In this document: piece after piece, positions 56,054 to 64,000 of the stretch | Layout of the letters: every line of letters begins with the position of its first letter | Position numbering within the stretch: position 1 is the stretch's first letter | Assembly: GCF_013363975.1 (NCBI RefSeq) | Contig: NZ_JABWGN010000006.1 | Coordinates: forward strand, 62,001 to 126,000 | DNA length: 64,000 nucleotides | Direction: 5' to 3' | Source of the DNA: Nonomuraea montanisoli | Lineage (GTDB): Bacteria; Actinomycetota; Actinomycetes; Streptosporangiales; Streptosporangiaceae | Made by a program: the position numbers and the translations under genes | Notes under the pieces: generated by a model | Database searches by the model: none | Seen by the model: only the letters and a program-made list of their open reading frames with translations | What the model was told of the DNA's origin: nothing

Positions 56054-57637
56054 CTACGCGGGCGGGGCGGTGGCCCCGTTCACGGTCTGGCGGCGCAGCT
56101 CGAAGGCGCCCCGGCCCGGCACGTCACCCGGCCGGTCGAGCCCGCGGGTGTGCTCCGCCGGATCGGCGGCCTGGCCGCGCTCGTCGTCGCCGGACTCGCG
56201 CTCCTCGTCGCCGGACTCGTGCTCGGAGTCGCGGGCGTCCTCGGAGTCCGGGATGTCGTCGGCGTCCCTGGCCTCGTGCTCGTCGTTGTCGCCCTGGGCG
56301 TCGCCGGCGTCGTCACGGGAGGCGTCCTGGAGCCCGGACGATTCCCGCGGTTCGCCGGGGGCGGGGGCCGGGGGCTCGGGCTTGACGTACGTGCCGTTGC
56401 GGCGGGCCAGCAGCTCCTCCAGCAGGGCGTCCCACTGCGCCCCGACCGCGTCGACGTCGTACGTGCGCGCCGTCTCCAGCGCCCCGGCGGCCAGGCGGCG
56501 GCGCAGGTCCTCGTCCTCGATCACCCGCATGATCGCCGTGGCGAGGTTGGCGTTGGTACGGGGCTTGACGAGCAGCCCGTCCACCTCGTCGGTGATCATC
56601 TCCTTGGGCCCGTGCGGGCTGTTGAAGCTGACGATCGCCAGCCCCTTGGCCATGGCCTCCAGGATCGTCATCGGGAAACCCTCGTGCCGCGAGCTCAGCA
56701 CGAAGATCGACGCCTTCTCCAGGTCGGCGCCCACGTCCGTCGTCGGGCCGGGCAGCACGATTTTGCCCTCCAGGCCGGCCTCGGTGATCTGGGCGCGCAG
56801 GTTGTCCTCCTGCGGTCCCGCGCCGTAGATGCGCAGCTGCCAGTCCGGGTGCGCCTGCGCGACCGTCTCCCACGCGGTGATCAGCCGGTGGAAGCCCTTG
56901 AGCCGGGTCATGCGGCCGACGGCCACGACCACCTTGGAGTTCAGGTCGGCCGTGCCGCCTCCCATGGGGGGCACGGCGTTGGGGATCCGCACCAGGCGCT
57001 TGGGCTTCTTCGGCAGCGTGTTGCGGTAGTCGCGCAGGTCGGCCTTGGTCAGCGTGGTGAGCGCGTCGAAGCGGCGGTAACGCCACTTGATGAGCTCCTG
57101 CATCGGCTCGACCTGGGTGCGCAGGGCCACGTGCTCCTGGCCGACCGTGATGACGCTCGGCAGGGCGAGCTGGGCCATCGCCAGGTTCAGTCCGGGCCGG
57201 GTGGCCATGAGGACGCCGGTGTCGAGGGAGCGGATGTAGCGGGCCAGCTTGAGGTCGGTCCACAGGTTGAACCGGTGGTACGCGGTCTCCTCCTTGGGGA
57301 TCAGCCGGCTCGGCATCTTCGACAGCATGGTCCGCATCGGGTCCGGGCTCGGGTCCAGCCGGTCGTCCAGGAAGCGGAACTTGACCCGCGGGTCGATCGG
57401 GAAGAACGGCTCCTCGGCTTCCTTCAGGATGCTGACGATCTCCACGTCGTGCTCGCGCGCCAGGTAGCTGGCCAGGTTGAACACGGTCCTGATCGTGCCG
57501 CCCATGCCGTACGCGTGGAGCAGCAGGATGCGCACCTGATGGATGGAAGGGGGCGGTGCCTTGCGCACCTTGCGCCGGTTGTAGCCCTTGTACAGCCTCA
57601 CCATCGCCGACTTGCCCTTGCGTGCCAGTGCGCGCAC
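56054..57637 (-). CDS. GT4 family glycosyltransferase with acidic C-terminal tail
   Basis: 527 residues from a GTG at 57637 with GGGGGA about eight bases upstream; the upstream extension is unsupported. The N-terminal Rossmann domain starts at RILLLHAYGMGGTIRTVFNLASYLA; the C-terminal sugar-nucleotide site has VAVGRMTRLKGFHRLI and SSRHEGFPMTILEAMAKGLAIVSF with the GT4 E-x7-E motif. A 110-residue acidic, Ser/Asp/Glu-rich tail (about 420-527) follows. No signal peptide. A role in cell-wall polymer or glycan synthesis is likely; the acceptor is unknown. Confidence 0.88.
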   Translation of the reverse strand: MRALARKGKSAMVRLYKGYNRRKVRKAPPPSIHQVRILLLHAYGMGGTIRTVFNLASYLAREHDVEIVSILKEAEEPFFPIDPRVKFRFLDDRLDPSPDPMRTMLSKMPSRLIPKEETAYHRFNLWTDLKLARYIRSLDTGVLMATRPGLNLAMAQLALPSVITVGQEHVALRTQVEPMQELIKWRYRRFDALTTLTKADLRDYRNTLPKKPKRLVRIPNAVPPMGGGTADLNSKVVVAVGRMTRLKGFHRLITAWETVAQAHPDWQLRIYGAGPQEDNLRAQITEAGLEGKIVLPGPTTDVGADLEKASIFVLSSRHEGFPMTILEAMAKGLAIVSFNSPHGPKEMITDEVDGLLVKPRTNANLATAIMRVIEDEDLRRRLAAGALETARTYDVDAVGAQWDALLEELLARRNGTYVKPEPPAPAPGEPRESSGLQDASRDDAGDAQGDNDEHEARDADDIPDSEDARDSEHESGDEERESGDDERGQAADPAEHTRGLDRPGDVPGRGAFELRRQTVNGATAPPA

Positions 57638-58090
57638 CTGAGGGGTCCCCCTTGACTTGAGAGTGTCACAACACACATGGCCGGTGGCGAGCCTCTCTCG
57701 CCACCGGCTTATTGTCTCGCTTCGGTGGAGTGCACCCTTCATCCCCGTGGCACTATCCCCACCTATGATCATTAGACGCCGCAAATGGTCTTAAGGTTGC
57801 ATCGGTGATCGAGCCGAAACCAACCTGGGCGAGGTCTCCGGGGGCGACGCGCCCGGCCGTTGCATATGCCCACGTCCACGGGTGCTCGCGTCCGGAGTGG
57901 CGGGGTGATCGGCGAGCGCGATCCGGGGCGGCCGGGTGATCGGAGTCGTCTGGGTGCCGGGAATACGGTCCGGGCGGTGGGCTGGTATTACGGGCAGGCC
58001 CGGAGCGGTCATCACGCGCGACGGCGGTGTGGCTCCGCGGCGGAGGGTGGGCAGCCGGGACGTGGCCGCGGCTGCCCTTCAGGTCACCGG
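57638..58090. other. Intergenic region upstream of the GT4 gene
   Basis: About 450 bases. It holds the promoter region of the GT4 gene (AT-richer around 57710-57800) and nothing I can call as a gene or RNA. Open frames here lack ribosome binding sites and codon bias. Confidence 0.5.
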
Positions 58091-58210
58091 CTAGACCTCG
58101 TCCGGCTTGCTGGTGTCCTTCTTCGCGTCCTTGACCTGCCTGCTGGTCTTGATCGCTTCCTTCTTGGACTTGCCGGACTTGGTGGCCGGTTTCTTCTTGG
58201 TGTCTGCCAT
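58091..58210 (-). CDS. Small lysine-rich protein, 39 residues
   Basis: A short frame starting at ATG 58210 with GGGGGAA seven bases upstream. It encodes MADTKKKPATK, SGKSKKEAIKTSRQV, KDAKKDTSKPDEV in sequence: 12 lysines, no cysteine or aromatic residue. Start, ribosome binding site and third-position GC use fit a real gene. It is small and basic with a mixed-charge tail, so nucleic-acid or ribosome association is possible but unproven. It ends 121 bases upstream of the GC-rich 5' region of the GT4 gene and lies divergent to nothing obvious. Confidence 0.7.
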   Translation of the reverse strand: MADTKKKPATKSGKSKKEAIKTSRQVKDAKKDTSKPDEV

Positions 58211-58338
58211 GGTTTCCCCCGTGTGACTATGGTGCCCGAATGGCACACTAAGCCGCTTAATACCCATTCGGCCCCGAAACCCGACATAGCATCACGAGTG
58301 AGTCTGAATGGCGTCTGTCCCCATGACCTCAAAGCCCG

Positions 58339-59382
58339 TCAGAGCAGGCTGAGCTGCTCCGGCGCGGGGTCGGCGGCGGCCGCTGCCGGAGGGCGGGGCG
58401 GGCCGACGCGGCGCCCCCGCCTCGGGGAGGCGGTGCCCACCTTGTAGCGCTCGGCCAGGCCCCTGACCTGCTCGATGATCCGCCCCTGGTACTCGCGCGG
58501 CGCGTAGGCGCCTCTGCCGTACAGCTCCAGGTAGCGCGGCACGAGACGCGGGTGCTCGCGGGAGAGCCACGCCAGCCACCACTCGCGCGCCCCCGGCCGC
58601 AGGTGGAGCACGATCGGCGCGATGTGCGTCGCGCCCGCCTCGGCGATCTCCTTGACCGTGCGCTCCAGCTCGGCCGGCGAGTCGGTGAGATACGGCAGGA
58701 TCGGCGCCATCAGCACGCCGCAGCCGATGCCGCGCTCGTTGAGCGTGGCGCACACCTCCAGGCGCCGCCGCGGATCGGGGGTGCCGGGCTCGACCGAGCG
58801 CCAGACGTCGGCGTCGAGGAAGCCGACCGACATGTTGGCGCCGACGTCGGTGACCTCGGCGGCCTCGGTGAGCAGGTCGAGGTCGCGCAGGATCAGTGTG
58901 CCCTTGGTGAGGATCGAGAACGGGTTGGCGGCATCGCGCAACGCTCCCAGAATGCCCGGCATGAGCCGATACCGGCCCTCGGCGCGCTGGTAGCAGTCGA
59001 CGTTGGTGCCCATGGCGACGTGCCGCCCCCGCCGGCCGGGGGCGGCCAGCTCCCTGCGGGCCAGCTCGGCGGCGTTGACCTTCACCACGATCCTGGAGTC
59101 GAAGTCGGCCCCCGCGTCGAGGTCGAGGTAGCGGTGCGTGTTGCGGGCGAAGCAGTAGACGCAGCGGTGGCCGCAGCCCCGATAGGGGTTGATCGTGTAC
59201 TCGAACGGGACGCGGCTGGCGGCCGGCACCCGGTTGATGATCGAACGGGCGTGGATCTCGTAGAACGTCATGCCCCGGAACTCGGGGGTGTCGAAGGTGC
59301 GCGTGACAGCGCCGCGGGCGAACAGCGGCACGACCGGATCATCCGCATTCGTCTCCGTCAGGCGGAGGTTGTCCCAGCGCAT
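58339..59382 (-). CDS. Rv2578c-family radical SAM protein
   Basis: 347 residues. The radical SAM cluster motif CxxxCxxC is C70-C74-C77 (YRGCGHRCVYCFAR), with an SPL-like fold (NVDCYQRAEG, ILTKGTLILRD, MSVGFLDADVW). Related to spore photoproduct lyase-like proteins and to mycobacterial Rv2578c; no function has been established. C-terminal tail is Pro/Ala/Arg-rich. Ends 128 bases from the small lysine-rich gene. Confidence 0.92.
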   Translation of the reverse strand: MRWDNLRLTETNADDPVVPLFARGAVTRTFDTPEFRGMTFYEIHARSIINRVPAASRVPFEYTINPYRGCGHRCVYCFARNTHRYLDLDAGADFDSRIVVKVNAAELARRELAAPGRRGRHVAMGTNVDCYQRAEGRYRLMPGILGALRDAANPFSILTKGTLILRDLDLLTEAAEVTDVGANMSVGFLDADVWRSVEPGTPDPRRRLEVCATLNERGIGCGVLMAPILPYLTDSPAELERTVKEIAEAGATHIAPIVLHLRPGAREWWLAWLSREHPRLVPRYLELYGRGAYAPREYQGRIIEQVRGLAERYKVGTASPRRGRRVGPPRPPAAAAADPAPEQLSLL

Positions 59383-59517
59383 GCCACTGATTAGAACAGA
59401 GGTTCGAGCGTGATCGCAAACGGAAAAGAGGCGGCAATTACCCGACAGGGCGGGGGCTAATGATCTTCAGGGTTGGGCAGAACACCCGCACAGAGCTTGC
59501 GTTCCGGAGGTGCACCC

Positions 59518-59781
59518 ATGGCCTGGTCGCAGGACGAGGAGCGGTTGCTGGCACAGATCGAGCGGCACCTCGTCGATGACGATCCCCGTCTCGTGGCGCG
59601 ACTGGAGTCGTTCAACGAGCGAGTCCGCCGCAACGAGGCGAAGGCCGCCGGCCAGGGGCGCCTCAGCCGGAGGCCGCGCCGCTCCACTGTCATCATCCTG
59701 ATCAGCTGGGTGCTCATCGCCACGCTGGTGGCCGCCCTGCTGGTCATGGTGCTCCAGCACGGAGGCGCCACGTCCTTCTGA
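59518..59781 (+). CDS. DUF3040 family membrane protein
   Basis: 87 residues from the ATG at 59518 with GGAGG seven bases upstream (the frame is open 15 codons further). The DUF3040 signature WSQDEERLLAQIERHLVDDDPRL is at the N-terminus, followed by a basic stretch and a single transmembrane helix (VIILISWVLIATLVAALLVMVL). Widespread in actinomycetes; function unknown. Confidence 0.88.
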   Translation: MAWSQDEERLLAQIERHLVDDDPRLVARLESFNERVRRNEAKAAGQGRLSRRPRRSTVIILISWVLIATLVAALLVMVLQHGGATSF

Positions 59782-60152
59782 TCCCGCAATTCCCGCCTAA
59801 GCAGCTGTGTAGCCGTCTTGGGTGGATTTTTGAGGCTTTGTTTGGTGATCGGGTGTGGCGTCCGTAGGCGTCCAGAGAAGGGCGACCTGCGGGCCGGTGT
59901 CCCATCCCGAGCGGTCAGATCTCGACGGTCAGGCGGGCCGTCCGCACGCACGCCTTCACCGGTACGAGAGAGCTCCCGTCCTTAAGGTCTTCCACCGGGT
60001 CCCCCGGATCTGGGCCGTGACCGGGATCATGCCCCAGCCGTGGCTCACGGCGGCGGCGGTCAGGTGCGGGAGGTGTCCTGCCGCTGTCGACTCCCCCGGA
60101 GGGCACCGCCCAGGACATCCAGGTGCCGGCGTTTGCAACCCCCGCCACGCGT
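59782..60152. other. Intergenic region
   Basis: 370 bases. Slightly less GC-rich at the start (ttgggtggatttttgaggctttgtttggtg). Minus-strand frames of 60-77 codons overlap here but lack ribosome binding sites and recognisable similarity; one could be a decayed gene, which I cannot support. Confidence 0.4.
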
Positions 60153-60716
60153 CTACTTCCGCGACACCTCCGACCGGCCGGGCGACGGTCGCGACGGCTC
60201 GTGGGGGAGCGGCGTGCGGTCGGCGCCGGCGGCGAGGTCGAAAGTCTGGACGTCCGGCCCGGTCGAGCCCCCGTACGTGGCGATCTTGTACTCGGTCGCC
60301 GCGAGGGAGAGGGTCAGCTCGCGGATGCGGCGGCGGATGGTGTCGCGATGTTCGAGCAGCATGTCGAGCCGCTCGGACACCGTCTCCTTCCCGGCGTCGA
60401 CGAGCGAGATGTAGTGCTGCAGGTCGCGCATCGGCATGCCGGACAGCCGCATCCGGGTGAGGAACACCAGGCGCCGCACGGCCTCCGCGTCGTAGACGCG
60501 GTGGCCGTGGTCGTCGCGGGCCACCTCGACCAGCCCGGCCCGCTCGTAGTAGCGCAGCGTGTGCGGCGAGATGTCGAGGAGGTCGGCGACTTCGGCGATC
60601 GTCATCGACTCGGGGACGTCGGCCGGGTCGGTGAGGGAGTGGATCGCCTCGACCGACAGCGGCGCGTCGTCCCCGAGCGTTTCGAGCGCCCTGGTCATCA
60701 GGTCGTCGGTGGCCAT
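60153..60716 (-). CDS. MerR-family regulator
   Basis: 187 residues. An N-terminal extension of ~36 residues precedes the winged HTH (MTIAEVADLLDISPHTLRYYERAGLVEVARDDHGHRVY). No cysteine metal site is seen, so this is a MerR of the drug/organic-effector type. It lies 34 bases downstream of the SDR gene on the same strand; the SDR promoter has the 19-bp spacer and palindrome typical of MerR activation. Confidence 0.9.
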   Translation of the reverse strand: MATDDLMTRALETLGDDAPLSVEAIHSLTDPADVPESMTIAEVADLLDISPHTLRYYERAGLVEVARDDHGHRVYDAEAVRRLVFLTRMRLSGMPMRDLQHYISLVDAGKETVSERLDMLLEHRDTIRRRIRELTLSLAATEYKIATYGGSTGPDVQTFDLAAGADRTPLPHEPSRPSPGRSEVSRK

Positions 60717-60750
60717 GGCAGTCAGCCTAGACGGGCCGCGGACAGCCGGC

Positions 60751-61611
60751 CTAGACAGGCCGGACCGACGCCGGGGCGTCGGCGAAGTCGGCGCTGCGGG
60801 CGATCGGGGCCCACCGCTCGACCTCCTCCAGGCCGCGCCGGTACACCCCCGAGATCCGCTCGACCGCCTCGCGCCCGAGCGGCAGCCGCAGCGGCACCTC
60901 GTCGCCGTGCGCGAGCGACACGATGATCTCGGCCGCCCGCGCCGGGTCGCCCTCCTGGAGGCCGTCGGCCCCGGCCATGTCCACGCGGACGGCGGCGAGC
61001 AGGTCGCGGTAGGTCTCGGACGCCTCGGTGAACTCCAGCACGTCGGCCCCGTTGAAGCCGGTACGGAACCGGCTCGGCTCGACGATCATCACGCGGATCC
61101 CGAACGGGGCGACCTCCCCGGCCAGCGACTCGGACCAGCCTTCCAGGGCGAACTTCGACGCGGAGTACGTCGACACGCCCGGGAACGACATGCGCCCGCC
61201 CTGGCTGCTCATCTGCACGATCGTCCCGGTGCCGCGGGCGCGCATCCCGGGCAGCGCCGCGCGGACGAGCGCGGCGGGGCCGAACAGGTGCAGATCCATC
61301 AGCTCGCGCAACTGCGCGTCGCCGACCTCCTCGACCGCCCCGACCACGGCCCGGCCCGCGTTGTTGACCAGCACGTCGAGCCGGCCGAAGCGGTCGAGGG
61401 TGTCGCCCACGAGGCCGGCGGCCGCGGAGACGTCCCGGACGTCGTACGTCGCGACCATGAAGGTGTCCGGGTACGTGGCCTCCAGGTCGGTCATGCTCTC
61501 GGGCCGGCGCACCGCCGCCACCACGTTGTCGCCGGCCGCGAGCGCCGACTCCGCCAGTGAGCGCCCGAAGCCGCGGGACGCGCCGGTGATGATCCAGGTC
61601 TGTGTCGTCAT
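60751..61611 (-). CDS. Short-chain dehydrogenase/reductase (SDR)
   Basis: 286 residues. Classical SDR: cofactor motif TGASRGFG (9-16), NNAG (83-86), catalytic Ser136, Tyr149 and Lys153 (YSASK). Arg13 after TGAS suggests NADP preference. The long C-terminal lid (RYRSGVYRRGLEEVERWAPI) matches the common actinomycete group annotated only as oxidoreductase. Its operon partner is a MerR regulator. Leaderless start at 61611. Confidence 0.9.
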   Translation of the reverse strand: MTTQTWIITGASRGFGRSLAESALAAGDNVVAAVRRPESMTDLEATYPDTFMVATYDVRDVSAAAGLVGDTLDRFGRLDVLVNNAGRAVVGAVEEVGDAQLRELMDLHLFGPAALVRAALPGMRARGTGTIVQMSSQGGRMSFPGVSTYSASKFALEGWSESLAGEVAPFGIRVMIVEPSRFRTGFNGADVLEFTEASETYRDLLAAVRVDMAGADGLQEGDPARAAEIIVSLAHGDEVPLRLPLGREAVERISGVYRRGLEEVERWAPIARSADFADAPASVRPV

Positions 61612-61618
61612 GGCGGTG

Positions 61619-61649
61619 ACGCTAGGGCTTCGAGCGCGCTCGAACGCAA
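61619..61649 (-). promoter_or_regulatory. MerR-type promoter of the SDR operon
   Basis: On the minus strand TTGCGT (61649-61644) and TAGCGT (61624-61619) are separated by 19 bases, the long spacer on which MerR proteins act. The perfect 16-bp palindrome TTCGAGCGCGCTCGAA (61629-61644) lies in and beside the spacer. The -10 is followed by seven bases and the ATG. Confidence 0.75.
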
Positions 61650-61724
61650 GCCCGCGCGACCGCGGGACGAATCCGGCGGATTTTCCGGCCTTCGAGGGCT
61701 GTGCAGACGGCACTCGCCGCCGTA

Positions 61725-61754
61725 CACTCGTAGACGAGTATTCGTGAACGAGTG
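61725..61754. promoter_or_regulatory. PadR operator
   Basis: ACTCGTAGACGAGT (61726-61739) is a perfect palindrome and CACTCGT ... ACGAGTG (61725-61731, 61748-61754) is a second, outer inverted repeat around it. A further CACTCG is at 61711. The cluster lies 14 bases before the PadR ATG and is likely its autoregulatory site. Confidence 0.75.
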
Positions 61755-61767
61755 AGAGGGGCCGAGG

Positions 61768-62415
61768 ATGGCGAAGCGGCGGAAGGTGGGCAGCCTGCTG
61801 GCGCTCGCCGTGCTCTCCGTCCTGGTCCAGCGCCCGATGCACGCCTACGAGATGGCCTCCGTCCTGCGGGCCCGTGGCAAGGACCAGGACATGGCGATCA
61901 AGTGGGGGTCCCTCTACACCGTCGTCCACAACCTGGCCCGGCACGGCCTGATCGGCGAGGTCGGCAGCGACCGGCAGGGCGGGCGTCCCGAGCGCACCGT
62001 CTACGAGATCACCGCCGAGGGCCGCGCCGAGCTGGCCGACTGGACGCGCGAGCTGCTGTCCGACCCCGAGGAGACCCCGCGCAGGTTCGAGGCGGGACTG
62101 TCGGTCATGGGCGGGCTGCCACCGGAAGAGGTGACCGCGCTGCTGCGCCGGCGGCTCGACGAGCTGGAACGGCTCACCGCCGCCCAGCGCGAGGCGTTGG
62201 AGCGCGACGCAGGGGAGCTGCCCCGGCTGTTCGTCCTGGAGTCGGAGTACGCCCTGGCGATGCGCGAGGCCGAGGCGGCGTGGACCCGGTCGCTCCTCGA
62301 CGAGCTGGCCGGCGGCACGTTCCCCCGGCTGGCGGAGTGGCGCGCCTTCCACGGGGCGGGGCGGATGGCCCCGGACATCGCCGAACTGTCCGAAAGGGGG
62401 CGCGTCACCGACTGA
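61768..62415 (+). CDS. PadR-family regulator
   Basis: 215 residues. The N-terminal winged helix (SLLALAVLSVLVQRPMHAYEMASVLRARGKDQDMAIKWGSLYTVVHNLARHGLI) is the PadR signature, and a C-terminal coiled region serves dimerisation. The start at 61768 has a GAGAGGGG site. The following hydrolase gene, 178 bases on, may be a target. PadR proteins usually answer to phenolics or antibiotics. Confidence 0.9.
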   Translation: MAKRRKVGSLLALAVLSVLVQRPMHAYEMASVLRARGKDQDMAIKWGSLYTVVHNLARHGLIGEVGSDRQGGRPERTVYEITAEGRAELADWTRELLSDPEETPRRFEAGLSVMGGLPPEEVTALLRRRLDELERLTAAQREALERDAGELPRLFVLESEYALAMREAEAAWTRSLLDELAGGTFPRLAEWRAFHGAGRMAPDIAELSERGRVTD

Positions 62416-62593
62416 CCCCACACGCATGAAGGCCCCGGCGGAGGTGCGGGAACACCGCCGCCGGAGCCCTCGGAAAACCTCGAAGCGAAACCCGCGTGGG
62501 GCGGATCCCGGCCACGAGATGGCACTCGCAAGCATATCCGGGCCTCCCCACGTGGACTTTCCGGCACGTCCACACCACGAATGGGGAACGACC

Positions 62594-63457
62594 ATGAGCA
62601 ACGTGAAGATCGCCGTCGAGCACGTGACCTCGGCCGACGGCACCGCCATCGCCTGCCGCACCCTCGGCTCCGGACCCGGGGTGGTGCTGCTGCACGGCGC
62701 GATGCAGACCGGGCCGAGCAACATCGAGCTGGCCCGCGCGCTGGCCGCCAGGCACACCGTCCACGTGCCCGACCGGCGCGGCCGCGGCGCGAGCGGCCCG
62801 CGGCGCCCTGGACACGGCGTGAACGTGGACGTCGAGGACGTCCGCGCGGTGCTCGACGCCACCGGGGCTCGCGACGTCGTCGGCGTCAGCTCCGGCGCGA
62901 TCCTCGCCCTGCTCACCGCGCTGTCCCGGCCCGACGTGCGGCGTGTCGTCGCGTTCGAGCCGCCGCTGGAGCTCGACGGGACCGACCACACCGTCTGGAT
63001 CGAGCGCTTCGACCGGGAGATCGCGGAAGGGCGGACCGAGGCCGCGCTCGTCACGGGCATGCTCGCCGCCCGCATGGGGCCGGCGTTCCTCCGCATGGTG
63101 CCGCGGCCGCTGCTCGTACGGCTCACCTCCGCGCTCCTCGCCCGCGAGGAGCGGACCGCGGCAGGGGAGGAGCCGGGCTTCCGCGAGCTGGCGCCCACGA
63201 TCCGCCACGACGGGATGGTGGTGGCCGAGACGGCGGACCTCGTACCCCGGCTGCGGGAGCTGCGGGCCGAGGTGCTGCTGCTCGGCGGCACCAGGAGCCC
63301 GGCGTACCTCAAGCGCGCCCTCACCACCCTGGAGGGCGTGCTCCCGCACGCGCGGCGGGTGGTGCTCAAGGGCGTCGGCCACGAGGCCACCGGCAACGCC
63401 GCCGGCAGGGGCAAGCCCGAGCTGGTCGCCCGCGCGATCGAGCCCTTCCTGGCCTGA
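62594..63457 (+). CDS. Alpha/beta hydrolase
   Basis: 287 residues from an ATG with GGGGAA upstream. HG oxyanion motif (HGAMQTG, 34-40), nucleophile S99 in GVSSGA and His in GVGHEATGN; the acid is less certain (TRSPAY or ADLVP region). Compact fold of the haloperoxidase/proline-iminopeptidase type. The open frame upstream runs through intergenic sequence and is not used. Substrate unknown. Confidence 0.85.
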   Translation: MSNVKIAVEHVTSADGTAIACRTLGSGPGVVLLHGAMQTGPSNIELARALAARHTVHVPDRRGRGASGPRRPGHGVNVDVEDVRAVLDATGARDVVGVSSGAILALLTALSRPDVRRVVAFEPPLELDGTDHTVWIERFDREIAEGRTEAALVTGMLAARMGPAFLRMVPRPLLVRLTSALLAREERTAAGEEPGFRELAPTIRHDGMVVAETADLVPRLRELRAEVLLLGGTRSPAYLKRALTTLEGVLPHARRVVLKGVGHEATGNAAGRGKPELVARAIEPFLA

Positions 63458-63463
63458 GCCCCG

Positions 63464-63577
63464 GTCGGAGGCCGCGCGAGAAGCCTTGCGCGGCCGGGTC
63501 GGGTGAGGGTCAGAGGCCGCGCGGGAAGCCTTGCGCGGCCGGGTCAGGCGAGGGTCAGAGGCCGCGCAGGAAGGCGG
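63464..63577. repeat. 45-bp tandem repeat carrying hairpins and a stop codon
   Basis: Units begin at 63464, 63509 and 63554 (the third incomplete). Each of the first two contains GGCCGCGC / GCGCGGCC (63470-63495 and 63515-63540), so the array is two stacked hairpins between convergent genes. The third unit holds the stop codon of the penicillin-binding protein gene (tca, 63555-63557). Confidence 0.88.
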
Positions 63578-64000
63578 CGGCGATCGGCGCGGCGACCTTG
63601 CCGCCCGTGCCGCCGCCCTCCACCACCACCGCGAACGCCACGTCGCCCTTGAACCCCATGAACCAGGCGTGCGTCTTCAGCTTGTCGCCGGTGCCGTACT
63701 CGGCCGTGCCGGTCTTGCCGTGCGTGCCGGCCGGCAGGCCGGAGCCCTTGGCCGTGCCCTTGGTGACCACGGCGGAGGTCAGGGAGTGCATCGCGTCCTT
63801 GACCCCGTCGGGCAGCGGGTGCTCCTGGGCCTTCTGGGGGAGCCCCGGCACGAGCGTCGGCGGGCGCCAGGTGCCGTCGGCGATGGCGGCGGCCACCGAC
63901 GCGATCGACAGCGGACTCGCCGTGATCCTGGCCTGCCCGAACGCCTCGGCGGCCAGCTCGGCGTCGGACTGGGCGCGCGGCATGCTGGCCTTGGTGGCGG
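63555..64000 (-). CDS. Penicillin-binding protein transpeptidase domain (partial)
   Basis: The last ~148 residues of a transpeptidase; the frame is open at the right edge. The third active-site motif is HGKTGTAEYG, and VVEGGGTGGKVAAPIAAAFL ends the domain, as in class B and class A penicillin-binding proteins. It cross-links peptidoglycan outside the membrane. SxxK and SxN motifs lie beyond the window, so the class cannot be decided. Confidence 0.9.
   Translation of the reverse strand, partial: ATKASMPRAQSDAELAAEAFGQARITASPLSIASVAAAIADGTWRPPTLVPGLPQKAQEHPLPDGVKDAMHSLTSAVVTKGTAKGSGLPAGTHGKTGTAEYGTGDKLKTHAWFMGFKGDVAFAVVVEGGGTGGKVAAPIAAAFLRGL

Noticed and set aside
59915..60148. 60-77-codon minus-strand frames as a decayed gene
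   Set aside because: Weak codon bias and no motif or ribosome binding site; I cannot support even a pseudogene.

Overview
The window is very GC-rich actinomycete chromosome. It has GTG/TTG starts, ATGA and GTGA gene junctions, several apparently leaderless promoters and a dense set of one-component regulators. Classical menaquinone genes, DUF5999, an Rv2578c-type radical SAM protein, DUF5753 and DUF3040 proteins, and the order pgsA - GDP-mannose-type synthase - FHA - MerR - bifunctional nuclease - MerR - gcvP point to Actinomycetes. A Streptosporangiales/Nonomuraea-like host is my best guess from general protein style, not from a database match. I see no rRNA, tRNA, CRISPR array, insertion sequence, integrase or phage gene.

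Layout. 1-3200: end of a two-component system, a membrane protein, trpF and a GNAT protein. 3300-12530: a conserved housekeeping block with a CDP-alcohol phosphatidyltransferase, a nucleotidyltransferase/pseudo-phosphomannomutase, a GarA-like FHA protein, FtsR, a bifunctional nuclease, a second MerR protein, and gcvP behind a tandem glycine riboswitch. 12840-16240: TPR protein, a hydrolase/TetR divergent pair and small regulators. 16390-22870: a compact gene set that looks like a little-described peptide system. A divergent XRE-NB-ARC-TPR regulator faces an 8-cysteine precursor peptide, a MauD-like thioredoxin, an ABC exporter and a dedicated signal peptidase. 22900-27400: hydrolase, DUF5999, TetR, a hypothetical protein, a primary-type sigma factor and a small secreted protein. 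27460-31350: menE, then divergent menC-menD; menF lies separately at 50.8-52.0 kb. 31500-38160: TetR/DUF5360, the tryptophan-to-anthranilate kynurenine operon, an MFS exporter and a GntR/UTRA regulator. 38300-48840: inositol-phosphatase family enzyme, HAD, XRE, a GntR-controlled CoA-transferase/CoA-lyase pair, a sugar-type ABC importer and TetR regulators. 48900-64000: epoxide hydrolase, YigZ, menF, secreted SGNH and HNH enzymes, a macrolide-type glycosyltransferase with its TetR, a GT4 glycosyltransferase, a 39-residue lysine-rich protein, radical SAM, an SDR/MerR operon, PadR with a hydrolase, and the end of a penicillin-binding protein.

Two themes run through the window. First, nearly every regulator has a recognisable palindrome or repeat beside its start, so many local circuits can be predicted from sequence alone. 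Second, short tandem repeats often begin at the 3' end of a gene and include its stop codon; at least six loci show this.
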